This document shows, in pieces, positions 25,146 through 34,517 of a stretch of DNA of 64,000 nucleotides (position 1 is the stretch's first letter; each line of letters begins with the position of its first letter). The notes beneath the pieces were generated by a model. The model was not told the DNA's origin, made no database searches, and saw only the letters and a list, made by a program, of their open reading frames with translations. This stretch comes from CAZSHG01 sp964459995. Its GTDB lineage: Bacteria; UBP14; UBA6098. Where the stretch lies: NCBI GenBank assembly GCA_964459995.1, contig CAYWOR010000007.1:1-64000 (forward strand). The letters run 5' to 3'. The position numbers and the translations under genes were made by a program.

Positions 25146-26372
25146 TTATTCTTCTAAGTCTATAAGATGACCCATTCGTTTTTTCTTTGTCTGAAGATAC
25201 CCAAGATTTTCGGGATTCGAGTGGGGTTTGATTGCCACCCTTTCGACAACGGATAGGCCATAGCCCTCGAGTCCAACAATTTTCCGCGGATTGTTCGTCA
25301 TCAGGAGAATTGTCGAAAGTCCCAAATCAATTAAGATTTGTGCTCCGATGCCGTAATCGCGCAAATCCGGCGCAAGACCAAGGCGGCAATTAGCATCGAC
25401 AGTGTCGAATCCCAAATCTTGCAGATGATAGGCCTGAAGCTTTTTCCCGATGCCAATTCCACGGCCCTCTTGGCGCATGTAAAGAAGGACACCCTCCCCT
25501 TTCTCCTCAATCATCAGCATCGCATCGGAAAGCTGGCCGCCACAATCACAACGCAGACTTCCGAGAACATCTCCTGTGAGACATTCGTCGTGCACGCGCA
25601 CCAGCACACCTTCCTTGCCCGCAACATCGCCCTTTACTAATGCGAGATGCTCCCTGCCATCCATCAAGGATTCGTAAAGGTGAACATCGAACTCGCCGAA
25701 TTTAGTCGGAAGGCGCGCTGAAGTTACTCTTCGCACAAGCTTTTCCCTTCGGCTTCGGTATTCGATGAGGTCTTTGATGGTTATAACCGGAATATCGAAC
25801 TTTTCCGAAATTTCGAAAAGACGCGGCAGACGAGCCATTGTTCCGTCATCGTCCATAATTTCGCATATTACTCCGACAGGTGTTAGACCTGCGAGACGGC
25901 AAAGATCAACAGCGGCTTCCGTGTGCCCCGCTCTGCGAAGAACCCCGCCCTCTTCGGCTTTCAGCGGAAAAATATGCCCCGGCCGTGCGAAATCGGCTTT
26001 GCCAACAGTCGGGTCAGCAATTGCGCGAAGGGTTTTTGCGCGGTCATAAGCGGAAATCCCTGTGGTTGTGCCGTGTTTATAATCGATTGTTACTGTGAAT
26101 GGCGTGCCGTGAAGTGCATCGTTTTTGTCCACCATCAGGTCCAAATCTAGCTCCTGTAGCCGCTGTGGAGTTGCCGGCGCACAAACCATGCCTCGCCCGT
26201 GCCGAGTAACAAAATTCACCAAATCAGCACTTGCCTTTTCGGCGGCGAAGACAAAATCCCCTTCGTTTTCGCGGTCTTCGTCATCGACAACAATAATGAC
26301 AGAACCCTGAGATAGCTTTTCCACCGCAGTTTCGATATCGACAAATTTATTCCTGTAATCATCACGCGCCAT
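25146..26372 (-). CDS. ribBA: Bifunctional DHBP synthase / GTP cyclohydrolase II
   Basis: 408 residues. N-terminal RibB (~1-205): SVIIVVDDEDRENEGDFVFA, GTTTGISAYDRA and RRAGHTEAAVDL. C-terminal RibA (~210-408): zinc site RVHDECLTGDVLGSLRCDCG (three Cys), YMRQEGRGIGIGKKLQAYHL, and LLMTNNPRKIVGLEGYG. It forms dihydroxybutanone phosphate from ribulose 5-phosphate and opens GTP, giving both precursors of riboflavin. The ATG overlaps the end of ribE by 11 bases. A ribD (deaminase/reductase) gene is not in this window. Confidence 0.97.
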   Translation of the reverse strand: MARDDYRNKFVDIETAVEKLSQGSVIIVVDDEDRENEGDFVFAAEKASADLVNFVTRHGRGMVCAPATPQRLQELDLDLMVDKNDALHGTPFTVTIDYKHGTTTGISAYDRAKTLRAIADPTVGKADFARPGHIFPLKAEEGGVLRRAGHTEAAVDLCRLAGLTPVGVICEIMDDDGTMARLPRLFEISEKFDIPVITIKDLIEYRSRREKLVRRVTSARLPTKFGEFDVHLYESLMDGREHLALVKGDVAGKEGVLVRVHDECLTGDVLGSLRCDCGGQLSDAMLMIEEKGEGVLLYMRQEGRGIGIGKKLQAYHLQDLGFDTVDANCRLGLAPDLRDYGIGAQILIDLGLSTILLMTNNPRKIVGLEGYGLSVVERVAIKPHSNPENLGYLQTKKKRMGHLIDLEE

Positions 26373-26952
26373 GTTTATTGACAGCTTTCTGAATATATTT
26401 TGCGATAATATCGAATTCCAAATTAACTTTGCTTTCGGGTTTAAGCTCTCCGAGTGTCGTCTTTCTGAGCGTTTCGGGAATAACTGCTATCTCGAAATCT
26501 CTTACGCTTGCTTTCGCTATTGTCAGACTAATTCCCGAAACCGCAATCGAACCTTTTTCAACAACAAACGCAGAAAATCCTTTTGGTAATGCGATTCTAA
26601 ATTCGGCAAAATCGCTCTTACGCCTTATCTCAAGCACTTTTGACACACAATCGACATGCCCCTGAACAAAATGCCCTCCAACACGTGAGGAAGCCAGTAA
26701 TGCGCGTTCGAGATTGACCTTGTGTCCCTTCCGAAGATCGCTTAAGGTTGTTCTTTTCACAGTCTCGCTCGAAATATCGGCAACGAATTCCCCCCTTCGG
26801 AAGGAGCTTACGGTAAGGCATGCGCCGTCCACTGAGATGCTCTCGCCTATCTCGATATCTTTGAATTCTGACGAAACCGACAGAGCTAATCCATGCGGGA
26901 TAGCGTGCAATAAAAGCACTTCACCGACCTGTTCTATCAAACCCGTGAACAA
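26362..26952 (-). CDS. ribE: Riboflavin synthase, alpha subunit
   Basis: 196 residues with the duplicated lumazine-binding fold: MFTGLIEQVGEVLLL, ISVDGACLTVSSFRRGEFVA, GGHFVQGHVDCVSKV in the first barrel, and ISLTIAKASVRDFEIAVIPE TLRKTTL in the second. It dismutates two lumazines to riboflavin. The start codon is TTG, fixed by the invariant MFTG end and by AAGGAG six bases before it. First gene of the leftward rib-nusB run. Confidence 0.96.
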   Translation of the reverse strand: MFTGLIEQVGEVLLLHAIPHGLALSVSSEFKDIEIGESISVDGACLTVSSFRRGEFVADISSETVKRTTLSDLRKGHKVNLERALLASSRVGGHFVQGHVDCVSKVLEIRRKSDFAEFRIALPKGFSAFVVEKGSIAVSGISLTIAKASVRDFEIAVIPETLRKTTLGELKPESKVNLEFDIIAKYIQKAVNKHGA

Positions 26953-26957
26953 ATAGA

Positions 26958-27026
26958 CTCCTTTTTCGCGGGTAATCTCCCGCAGAATAGATTTATAAAA
27001 ATAAGTTACTATTATATGTATGTCAA
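26958..27026 (-). promoter_or_regulatory. rib operon leader with hairpin and promoter-like elements
   Basis: On the minus strand, TTGACA (27026-27021) is followed by a TATAAT-like hexamer (27016-27011) too close to pair with it, so the actual -10 is uncertain. A 5-bp hairpin GCGGG/CCCGC (26968-26983) lies four bases before the AAGGAG ribosome site of ribE. No FMN riboswitch (RFN) conserved sequence is seen. Confidence 0.4.
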
Positions 27027-27285
27027 CTTAAAAGAGATAGTCGGCTTCAAATTATGAAAAGAGAAATTCATTTGATTTGAGAAAATCGGATCATAGAGAA
27101 GCTAAAACTTATCAAAAAGCTTTGATAATGGGCTTATATAGCTGATTCTCGAAAGATAAAAACAAATTGTAAAAAGTTCTTGACATTTTGTATTGCCTGC
27201 TTATCTTTCTTTTCAGATTTGTTATTATTGTTTGACTCGAAGAAATGCAAAGAGTAAATTGGAAAAAATAACGAAGGGAGAAGCA

Positions 27286-29397
27286 GTGAAAAAACACTAC
27301 TCGATATTGTTGCTCGCTCTAACGGCCTGCATCTTCGCCGGACAATTAAACCTCAAGGACGGTTCGAACCTCACCGGTAATGTCTATTACGACGGCGATG
27401 CTTTTCGAATCGATAACGAAGAGGTCGAGCGAGACATGGTTAACAAGGTTTTCCTCGGCGATGTCAAAGGCACCGAAACCGCTGTCGCAGACGAACATAA
27501 GCTTACCGAAGCAAAAATTGCCGAATGGCGTGAAACTGCCGCTGTAATGGAAGAAGAATACCCCGATGCCAACGGGCTAATTCTCTTCGACTACGGGCGG
27601 CAGGCCCTCACTTCCGACGGCAGAGAGATCAACGAATCCCGTTACACCGTAAAAATCCTAACACAGCAAGCTAAAGGCTGGGCACAGCGTGGATGGTATA
27701 TCGACGAGGGCATCAACAGGGTGAAGATTCTCTATGCCAGAAGCATCGCTCCGGATGGAACGGTCTCGGATTACAGCCCAGAGGATATCACCTATTCTGA
27801 ACCGACGCGTGGAGAGGTATTCTTCGGCAAAGGCCAAAGCATGTCCCTGACTATTCCGGGCGCGGATATCGGTTCTATCGTAGATGTTGGGTATATTTCG
27901 GAAACATACGCCCCTGAAGACCCCGAACTATTCATGACGCAGTTCTTTTTCCAAAGCCTCGAGCCCGTGAAATTCGCGGCAACCGATTTCGAGGTTCCAA
28001 AAGGAAGGACTCTTCATTTCGAGAAATTCCTGATGACTCAGGATGACCCCTATATCGGCCAAACAATTTCCGAGTTGCCGAAATTCTCCGGCTCGGTCGA
28101 ACCGACCATTATCGAGACTGATTCCAGCACTATTTATCATTGGGAAGTTACCGATGTCGAACCTCTAATAATGGAAAGCAACGCTGTTAGCTATCTCAAC
28201 AGCGTGCCGGGCATTTTCGGCGGATTATATCCCGATTTCTCATATTACCACAAAAGGTTTGGCGAATTACATTCGGAGCATATGAAACTGACCCCTACTC
28301 TCGACAGCCTTGCTTGGGAGATTGTCGGAGACGCTGGAACAGATGAAGAAAAAGTCGCGAGGCTTTATCATTGGGTTCAGCGCAATATTCGGTATATCAG
28401 TGTGAAAGGCGCTCTGGCGAGTCGTTTTGGCGGCCATTACGCTCAAATCACATACGACAATAAATACGGCGACTGCTCCGATAAGGCGGTTTTTTTCGCC
28501 ACGCTCTGTAAAGCAGTCGGCATCGAGGCCTACCCCATCATTGTTATGACCAATGACGCAGGGTTCCTCGACAGAAGTCGTTTCCCATTCTGGGGCGGCA
28601 ACCATGCAATCAACGAAGTTTGGTGGGATGGAAAACCCCATATATTGGACGCAACAAACAATCTCTTCCGGTTCCCCTATTATTCGATGGGCAATTGCGA
28701 TTTGTTCTACGCCAATTATGTCCGTGGCGAGATCGTATATAATCCGCCAATCGCCCCGGAAGACAATGCAATGCAGAGCAGAACGCATGTTCAGGTTTTC
28801 CCCGACGGTTCAGCATCTATAAGCGACAGTTTCTGGTATTCCGGCAACATGGAAGCAATGTATCGCGGATGGTTCCAATACACCCCCCAGATTCAGCACA
28901 GCAAGGTTATGGAACAGTTTGTCGCACAGCGCAAAAGCGGTGCGGCTCTTCAGGATTACGCAATATACGAAATCGACGACATTTCGAAACCCTTCGGAAT
29001 GAGATTCGAATATAATGTTCGGGATTACCTTATCGAAGCGGGTGATTATTTACTGCTCGAAGTGCCTGCTCTTCGCTATAGCTTCGAGGGGATAGACCTC
29101 AAAGAGAGAAATTTCGGAATCAAGATTGATATGACATATATGCGAACGCACGATGTCAGTTTCGACCTTCCCGACGGCTGGTTTGCGGCTTTCCTCCCCG
29201 AGGATTTCCATCTCGAAAACGATTTCTTCACCTACGATGCTAAATATACGCGTGAGGGCGAAAATGTCAGGTTCGTGGACACTTTCCGTATTACTAAACT
29301 CCGTATCCCGATTTCGGAATACGACAACTACAAAGAAGATGCGGAAAAAATCCTCGCTTATCTAAAACAAAGAATTTTCCTTTCACCGGCGAGTTAG
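27286..29397 (+). CDS. Exported DUF3857 transglutaminase-like protein
   Basis: 703 residues. GTG start with GAAGGGAG ~7 bases before it. The signal peptide KKHYSILLLALTACIFAGQL has a possible lipobox (LTAC). Residues ~80-290 match DUF3857 (YTVKILTQQAKGWAQRGWYI, RSIAPDGTVSDYSPEDITYS). A transglutaminase core follows, with the intact triad C397 (KYGDCSDKAVFFATLCKAVG), H440 (GGNHAINEVWW) and D455 (HILDATNN). The C-terminal ~200 residues are beta-rich, as in DUF3858. Such proteins are periplasmic or outer-membrane; substrates are unknown, with peptide hydrolysis or crosslinking likely. It forms a tandem with a degenerate paralogue starting nine bases downstream. Confidence 0.88.
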   Translation: MKKHYSILLLALTACIFAGQLNLKDGSNLTGNVYYDGDAFRIDNEEVERDMVNKVFLGDVKGTETAVADEHKLTEAKIAEWRETAAVMEEEYPDANGLILFDYGRQALTSDGREINESRYTVKILTQQAKGWAQRGWYIDEGINRVKILYARSIAPDGTVSDYSPEDITYSEPTRGEVFFGKGQSMSLTIPGADIGSIVDVGYISETYAPEDPELFMTQFFFQSLEPVKFAATDFEVPKGRTLHFEKFLMTQDDPYIGQTISELPKFSGSVEPTIIETDSSTIYHWEVTDVEPLIMESNAVSYLNSVPGIFGGLYPDFSYYHKRFGELHSEHMKLTPTLDSLAWEIVGDAGTDEEKVARLYHWVQRNIRYISVKGALASRFGGHYAQITYDNKYGDCSDKAVFFATLCKAVGIEAYPIIVMTNDAGFLDRSRFPFWGGNHAINEVWWDGKPHILDATNNLFRFPYYSMGNCDLFYANYVRGEIVYNPPIAPEDNAMQSRTHVQVFPDGSASISDSFWYSGNMEAMYRGWFQYTPQIQHSKVMEQFVAQRKSGAALQDYAIYEIDDISKPFGMRFEYNVRDYLIEAGDYLLLEVPALRYSFEGIDLKERNFGIKIDMTYMRTHDVSFDLPDGWFAAFLPEDFHLENDFFTYDAKYTREGENVRFVDTFRITKLRIPISEYDNYKEDAEKILAYLKQRIFLSPAS

Positions 29398-29406
29398 GAG
29401 AGAATC

Positions 29407-31470
29407 ATGAAAAGAATATTCTATATTGCACTACTCATCGCTGTAATAGCCGCCACTTCTTTCGCTAAAGATAGAGACATCGTTTATCTTATCGACGGAA
29501 GCGAACATATCGGCGGCCTCGTGCGAATCACCGATAAAGAAGTCGTGCTCGACACAAAGACAGGCGAATCGGTTTTTCCCGTGGATAGCGTTCGAAGCAT
29601 CGATGTCGGAACATGGCGTCCCGGCGACGACTGGAAAAATCGGCTCGACATAGACGACCCGATTCTTGAAAATGCCCTCGAAACTGCGGATATGGCAAGC
29701 AGAAAATGGACAAGCGCAGGTTATATAACGCTTTACGAGAAGGGCACCCTAACGGTCAATCAAGACCTTAGCGCTGAATATGTCGTCCGATATATTTATT
29801 ACATCGCCAACGAACGTGGAAAAAACAAGGCTAACTTCTCGATGAACTATTACGACGATGTCCAAAGCATCGAGGTCGATTTCGCAAGATCGGTTGGATT
29901 GGCTTCGATTAGCACGGTAGCCGACAACGCTATCGAAGACGGAAGCACAAACGCTTGGCTCGCGGAATATCAGCGAGGAAGAATCAAGAAATTCGCTCTG
30001 ACAGGCGCTTCGCTGGGTTCCGTTGTGGACTACCAGCTTACCAAGCATTTCGAGCGTTTCGATCAGTGGAATCCGCTGAATGAACGCTGGAGCTTCCACG
30101 ATAACGAACCGATAATCGAATCGATCTTCGAGGTGAAATATCACGAGTCTGTTCAGTTGGCTTTCCATGAAGTCGAAATGCCGAAGCCGCAGATCCGCAA
30201 GGAGGGCGGCTACAACATCCGCACCTATAAGATAGAGAACATTGCGCCCTATGTTTCCGAAACGATGTTGCCCGATCTGAATTGGTTCATGCCAAATGTT
30301 TCGGTTACACTTCCGCAGGACCTTAATGCGCTTTCGTCGGCCTATTTTACGAAGATCGAGGAGCTTACCGATGCAATGCCTATGGTCGAATCGCGTCTGA
30401 AAGCACAATTCCCCGGTAAAAAACCGAGTATCGAAGAAGTATATAATTTCGTCTCAGAAAACTTCGCATCGAATGGGATAACTATAATAGATTATTATCC
30501 TTATCCTAATTTACTTTCAGTATTACTTGATAGATCGCGAGTCGCGAGCTACGAACTAACCTACATTCTCTATGTCTTCCTCAAGGCGGCGGGACATAAC
30601 CCACAGCTCGTGCTGATCGGCCCGGATATCGACACAAAGATTCCGACGAAGAATTTCAACCTAAGCTACTTCAATTCCCTCGCCGTAAAGGTTATCGATA
30701 AAGGGAAAGTCCGCTACATCTCCCCCAATGAATACCAGCGTTACGACAATCAGCATCTGAACGGAATATTCATCCTTCCGATTGCTGACAAAGGCGCGAA
30801 ACTCGAGAAAATAGAACGCCACTCAGGTAAAAATCGTTATACGGCAACAGATTACAATTGCGAACTTCGCCCCGATGGAACACTTCTCATCCAATACACA
30901 GAAACATATGTCGGCGAAACGGGCGCGGATTATTATCGATACCAGAAAAACCGCAAGGCTCGCGAGATTGACAACCATTTCGACGCAATCTCGAAGAATA
31001 TCGACGAGCTTGCACATATTGTCGATTACAAGCTCACCGGTTATAAAAACCTCGGCGAGAAGGTCGAAGTTTCATATGTAGTCGAGATACCCGGTTTTGC
31101 TGTCTCTGCGGGCGAAGAAATTCTTGCGTTCAAAATACCTACTGTCGGTTTCAGTGCTTCGCAGGTTGGTGCGGCGAATAGAACACTTCCGTTCTCTCGC
31201 CCCGGAAACTCATATACCGAGAAAAGCATCACAATCCGCCTTCCGGAAGGCTATAAAATCGAATATCTGCCAAAAAGCGTGAAACTCTCCGTGGGCTATA
31301 GGTCTTTCGAGGGAAAAATCGAGGTGAAGGACGGTATTCTTCGCTATTCGCAAATATCGGAGAGCAAGCATTCACCGATGATTTCACCAAAAGATTATCC
31401 AAAATACAAAAGTTTCGAGGAAAAACGCGCGAGATTCGGCGACAGCTGGATCCTTCTTCGCAAGATTTAA
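29407..31470 (+). CDS. Exported DUF3857 protein, transglutaminase triad lost
   Basis: 687 residues with signal peptide MKRIFYIALLIAVIAATSFA. A DUF3857-like region follows (~90-290), then a transglutaminase-like fold that aligns with the upstream paralogue without gaps around the active site: C397, H440 and D455 there become S381, S424 and S439 here, with the 43- and 15-residue spacings kept. It should therefore be catalytically inactive and may bind ligand or partner the active paralogue. Co-transcribed with it (AGGAG in between). A strong terminator follows. Confidence 0.85.
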   Translation: MKRIFYIALLIAVIAATSFAKDRDIVYLIDGSEHIGGLVRITDKEVVLDTKTGESVFPVDSVRSIDVGTWRPGDDWKNRLDIDDPILENALETADMASRKWTSAGYITLYEKGTLTVNQDLSAEYVVRYIYYIANERGKNKANFSMNYYDDVQSIEVDFARSVGLASISTVADNAIEDGSTNAWLAEYQRGRIKKFALTGASLGSVVDYQLTKHFERFDQWNPLNERWSFHDNEPIIESIFEVKYHESVQLAFHEVEMPKPQIRKEGGYNIRTYKIENIAPYVSETMLPDLNWFMPNVSVTLPQDLNALSSAYFTKIEELTDAMPMVESRLKAQFPGKKPSIEEVYNFVSENFASNGITIIDYYPYPNLLSVLLDRSRVASYELTYILYVFLKAAGHNPQLVLIGPDIDTKIPTKNFNLSYFNSLAVKVIDKGKVRYISPNEYQRYDNQHLNGIFILPIADKGAKLEKIERHSGKNRYTATDYNCELRPDGTLLIQYTETYVGETGADYYRYQKNRKAREIDNHFDAISKNIDELAHIVDYKLTGYKNLGEKVEVSYVVEIPGFAVSAGEEILAFKIPTVGFSASQVGAANRTLPFSRPGNSYTEKSITIRLPEGYKIEYLPKSVKLSVGYRSFEGKIEVKDGILRYSQISESKHSPMISPKDYPKYKSFEEKRARFGDSWILLRKI

Positions 31471-31492
31471 CAAAACACCGAGATGATAATCG

Positions 31493-31525
31493 AAAGGCGG
31501 CATTATTTGTGCCGCCTTTTTGTTT
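31493..31525 (+). terminator. Rho-independent terminator after the DUF3857 pair
   Basis: AAAGGCGGCA (31493-31502) pairs with TGCCGCCTTT (31510-31519) around a 7-nt loop, followed by TTGTTT. A 10-bp perfect stem. It could also serve the convergent GCS2-like gene. Confidence 0.9.
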
Positions 31526-31550
31526 GAGATAAATATCTTGTCTTAAAGAA

Positions 31551-32750
31551 CTATAATCGGCTTATCATCAGCTCGTTGTGCTCGCCTCGTAGCAGAAGGA
31601 CTTTCTTCTCGCGCGCCAGATCTTCGAGAAGCTTTTCAATATAAGCTCGCGGATATGGAAGAGCCGCGAAAACATGCGCCACAGGGGTTTCAACATCGAC
31701 AGCATCGAGAACATGCCCATCGGGAGAGACGAATTCGACCGTCCTTTGTTGCTGTGCGGACTTAATCCATTTTACCGGATCGACTCCGGCTTTGAAAACA
31801 CGGGTCAACTCCCCTGTCGCTCGGAATTTATCTGTGCCGGTTGGAACTATCGCACTTACCCAATCAGAGGCCGAGATTCGCTTTTCGGCCATAATCGAAG
31901 CAAGCTCGAAGGGGCCATGTGGAACACCAAAACCCCGCAAACCCTCAATAGCTATGGGAATCGCGTATTCGAGGACAAATTTCGATGCCGATATTTCCTT
32001 GCCCTCTATGATAAAGCTCGCTGTCATGCCATTTTGCACGGCATTCATTCTATTTGATGAGTATTCGAAAACATCCGGCTCGAACAAGCCCTTCGTTCTT
32101 TCGGCAAGCCCCACTGCAAGACCGAGATATAGCGCGCCAATCTCACACATAAGTTCCGGCGAGGGTTGACTATCCGCCGCGCGAAGCTCTAATGTCGGCT
32201 TTTCCGGATACTTAAGGCAAACATCGGTGCCCCATAGATGCCGCCCAGTATCTGGGCAAATAGCACTAAGCGGATTCGAGCAATTATGCGCGCTATGCAT
32301 CATTCTAATGGATTTGAACCGCCCATCGAGACTCGGGCACGACGAAGCAAGCGCTATCAAAGCCGGCACGAATGGTATCAGCCGGTTATGTGTTTCTAAT
32401 GCGTTTCGGTAACTCTCGAAAGAGCCGGCGTGAATATGCCCTCCGGCCGGGTTGCTGTCGGCTTCACGGTAACCGATACCAACCATTACGGCGTTTTTCA
32501 GAGCCGCAACCTCGTTGCAGACTCTGAAAGCCCTGTGCGTTTTCTCCTCGAATTCAGAATATGAGCGTGTCATGCCGAGGCGAATCTCGATAAGGTCCAT
32601 ATCTTCGCCGATTTCCATATCAGGCAGGCGTTCTTTGGACAATGAGATTATTGCCTCGATCTTCTGGTTGCCAACGCTCATTCCGGTTTTAAGGGAGTTC
32701 ACTTGAAGTTCCCAGTCAATTCCAATAGTAGTTCGGTTTATTTTTTTCAT
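31551..32750 (-). CDS. Glutamate-cysteine ligase-like (GCS2 superfamily) protein
   Basis: 399 residues. GIDWELQVNS at the start, EIRLGMTRSYSEFEEKTHRA, NPAGGHIHAGSFESYRN and PTLELRAADSQPSPELMCEI correspond to the ATP/Mg- and substrate-binding blocks of the glutamine-synthetase-fold carboxylate-amine ligases (GCS2, YbdK). Such enzymes ligate an amino acid to a carboxylate; glutathione synthesis cannot be assumed. It follows a conserved-looking neighbour by 17 nt and probably shares its message. Confidence 0.75.
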   Translation of the reverse strand: MKKINRTTIGIDWELQVNSLKTGMSVGNQKIEAIISLSKERLPDMEIGEDMDLIEIRLGMTRSYSEFEEKTHRAFRVCNEVAALKNAVMVGIGYREADSNPAGGHIHAGSFESYRNALETHNRLIPFVPALIALASSCPSLDGRFKSIRMMHSAHNCSNPLSAICPDTGRHLWGTDVCLKYPEKPTLELRAADSQPSPELMCEIGALYLGLAVGLAERTKGLFEPDVFEYSSNRMNAVQNGMTASFIIEGKEISASKFVLEYAIPIAIEGLRGFGVPHGPFELASIMAEKRISASDWVSAIVPTGTDKFRATGELTRVFKAGVDPVKWIKSAQQQRTVEFVSPDGHVLDAVDVETPVAHVFAALPYPRAYIEKLLEDLAREKKVLLLRGEHNELMISRL

Positions 32751-32767
32751 CTTATTTTGCCTTTCAA

Positions 32768-34021
32768 TTATTCGACAGTAAGCGGTGGAAATCCGCCGGT
32801 TAGGGCAATCTGAGTTGGTTTATGCTCGATTCGAGTGTGAAATAGAGTCGGCCCAACCTTTTCGGGGGAGATTTCTTGGCCGTCGATGACGATATTTCTG
32901 GCTCTCGGTCCGGCTGAAATGATCTGATAGACACCCTCCGATTCGAGATAGCCAATTAAATAACCATTCTCGATTTTCATTCCGTCGAGAGGGCAGAGTG
33001 CGATTTCGAATTCAAATTTTTTGTCTTTGCCCAACACATTTGGTTTCGAGAAAATCTTCAATTCGGCGAGTTGAGATTCTTTGTCGAACCACACGCGGTT
33101 AACCTTTCCGGGCATGAAAGAGATTAACAGGATTTCTCCGGTATCCTCGCGGTGAACAGCAATAAATCCGCTTTCGCCGGCAGGGATATCACCTGTGTAA
33201 TGATGCCATCTATGCTCCCACTCCCAAACAGCGAGATGCGGATACCGGTTGAAGCGATGAGGTTTCCCGTTGGGATCGACACACACAAGGGCAGAATTTG
33301 TCCCACCTACCGGCCTGAATCTAAGCTGGAATGTTGGGGCAAGTTTCTTCTGCTTGGCCTTTTTGCCGTTGTTCTCGATTCTAAGTGAACTAGATAAAAC
33401 TGGGCATTCATTCTTCATCGATGACGATATTGTTGTCTTAAGACCGTTAACTTTCGCTGTCATGGGTATTACAAATGCGTTACTGTGTTTCTCTGCAGTG
33501 TCGCTTTTTGATAATACGAATTTCGCTTTCGCTATATCAAATCCGGGCTTTGAAGCACCGAAACCGAATCCCGACCACGCTTTTACGTTAATTCCGTGAA
33601 TAACCGTCTCATCGACCAGCCCCTCACGCCCTAATGCGGCCAAATACCGAATAGTCCCACCTCGAATTGGCGAAATAACAGCATCCACGCATCTATTCCC
33701 GAGGAATAGCTCGTTATAGCCATCGGAATTGAAATCGGCAACGAGGGAAACAACCTCGCCATGTTCTGCCACAGGAAATTCCACCGATGGTTGTAGCTTT
33801 TCAAGGGTTCTCGAAGTCTCCGCGAAATCCAAAACGATAATCTCCCCGACTCGCGGTTTAGGGGCGAATTCTGAAAATATCCTACGAGTTGTCGTTTCGG
33901 CCTTTTTCAGCGAGCTGTGCAAACTCGCCGAATCGTTGACGCTATCGACAATCTGCAATTCAAGCTCATATTCGCTATTTTCGAGTTTTTTTACGCCCGT
34001 TATTTTCGTTGTAAGTCTCAT
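32768..34021 (-). CDS. Unrecognised protein with FG-GAP-like segment
   Basis: 417 residues, not assigned to a family with confidence. It has no signal peptide. Seen: a VADFNSDGYNELFLGN segment resembling an FG-GAP/EF-hand-like calcium loop, SPIRGGTIRYLAALGREGLV, and a beta-rich C-terminal half (EWEHRWHHYTGDIPAGESGF). GGT-IRYL and the Trp-rich later part recall accessory domains of alpha-glucan enzymes, but catalytic residues were not identified. The ATG at 34021, with AAAGG upstream, is favoured over an upstream start at 34048. Operon-like with the GCS2-like ligase. Confidence 0.6.
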   Translation of the reverse strand: MRLTTKITGVKKLENSEYELELQIVDSVNDSASLHSSLKKAETTTRRIFSEFAPKPRVGEIIVLDFAETSRTLEKLQPSVEFPVAEHGEVVSLVADFNSDGYNELFLGNRCVDAVISPIRGGTIRYLAALGREGLVDETVIHGINVKAWSGFGFGASKPGFDIAKAKFVLSKSDTAEKHSNAFVIPMTAKVNGLKTTISSSMKNECPVLSSSLRIENNGKKAKQKKLAPTFQLRFRPVGGTNSALVCVDPNGKPHRFNRYPHLAVWEWEHRWHHYTGDIPAGESGFIAVHREDTGEILLISFMPGKVNRVWFDKESQLAELKIFSKPNVLGKDKKFEFEIALCPLDGMKIENGYLIGYLESEGVYQIISAGPRARNIVIDGQEISPEKVGPTLFHTRIEHKPTQIALTGGFPPLTVE

Positions 34022-34330
34022 AATTAAGCCTTTCATTAATATGACCACTCGGTCATTTTCGATAAGTATATTTCATTTTCGATAAATTTCAAGTAGAAAA
34101 TTTAAATTCTGAGAATTCTTTTCGCTTGCATGAATCAGCCATTCGGGTATATTGTAATGAGTTTTTGTGAGCATTGCGCCATAACATTCCACTTGAATTC
34201 GCTTCGGATCGTTTCAATTGATTTGCCAACATCTCAAAATGTAATCAGCGCGCTTTCTTTGCTGTTGTTGTTTGATATACTCCAAAATTTTCCATTTTTC
34301 GATTATTTCGATATGTCATATTGATTTTCA

Positions 34331-34342
34331 GATATCGATATC
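34331..34342. promoter_or_regulatory. Palindromic operator candidate (GATATCGATATC)
   Basis: A perfect 12-bp palindrome 15 bp upstream of the -35 box of the electron-transfer operon. The remaining intergenic sequence 34022-34517 is AT-rich and holds no gene. Confidence 0.35.
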
Positions 34343-34357
34343 AAAGATGGTTCTTTA

Positions 34358-34386
34358 TTGTATCATAACCTGTTGAAAATTATACT
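34358..34386 (+). promoter_or_regulatory. Promoter candidate for the HdrA/MvhD/FrhB operon
   Basis: TTGTAT (34358-34363), a 17-bp spacer, then TATACT (34381-34386). It leaves a ~125-nt leader before the first mvhD-like gene. Confidence 0.5.
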
Positions 34387-34517
34387 TATGCAATCATTGG
34401 GGATTTCAAAGACTGGGATTCAGGTAACACAAACTCTGTCACAAACTTATTGAAACAAAGGGGTGCTCACAACATCCTTTTTTTATTGACGTTATAAATA
34501 TCTCGAAAGGCTTAATC

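Noticed and set aside
26953..27192. FMN riboswitch upstream of ribE
   Set aside because: The conserved RFN core sequences are not present; only a short 5-bp hairpin is seen.
34130..34324. Small hydrophobic protein upstream of the Hdr operon
   Set aside because: AT-rich sequence gives a hydrophobic frame by chance; no Shine-Dalgarno site, and it lies in a promoter region.
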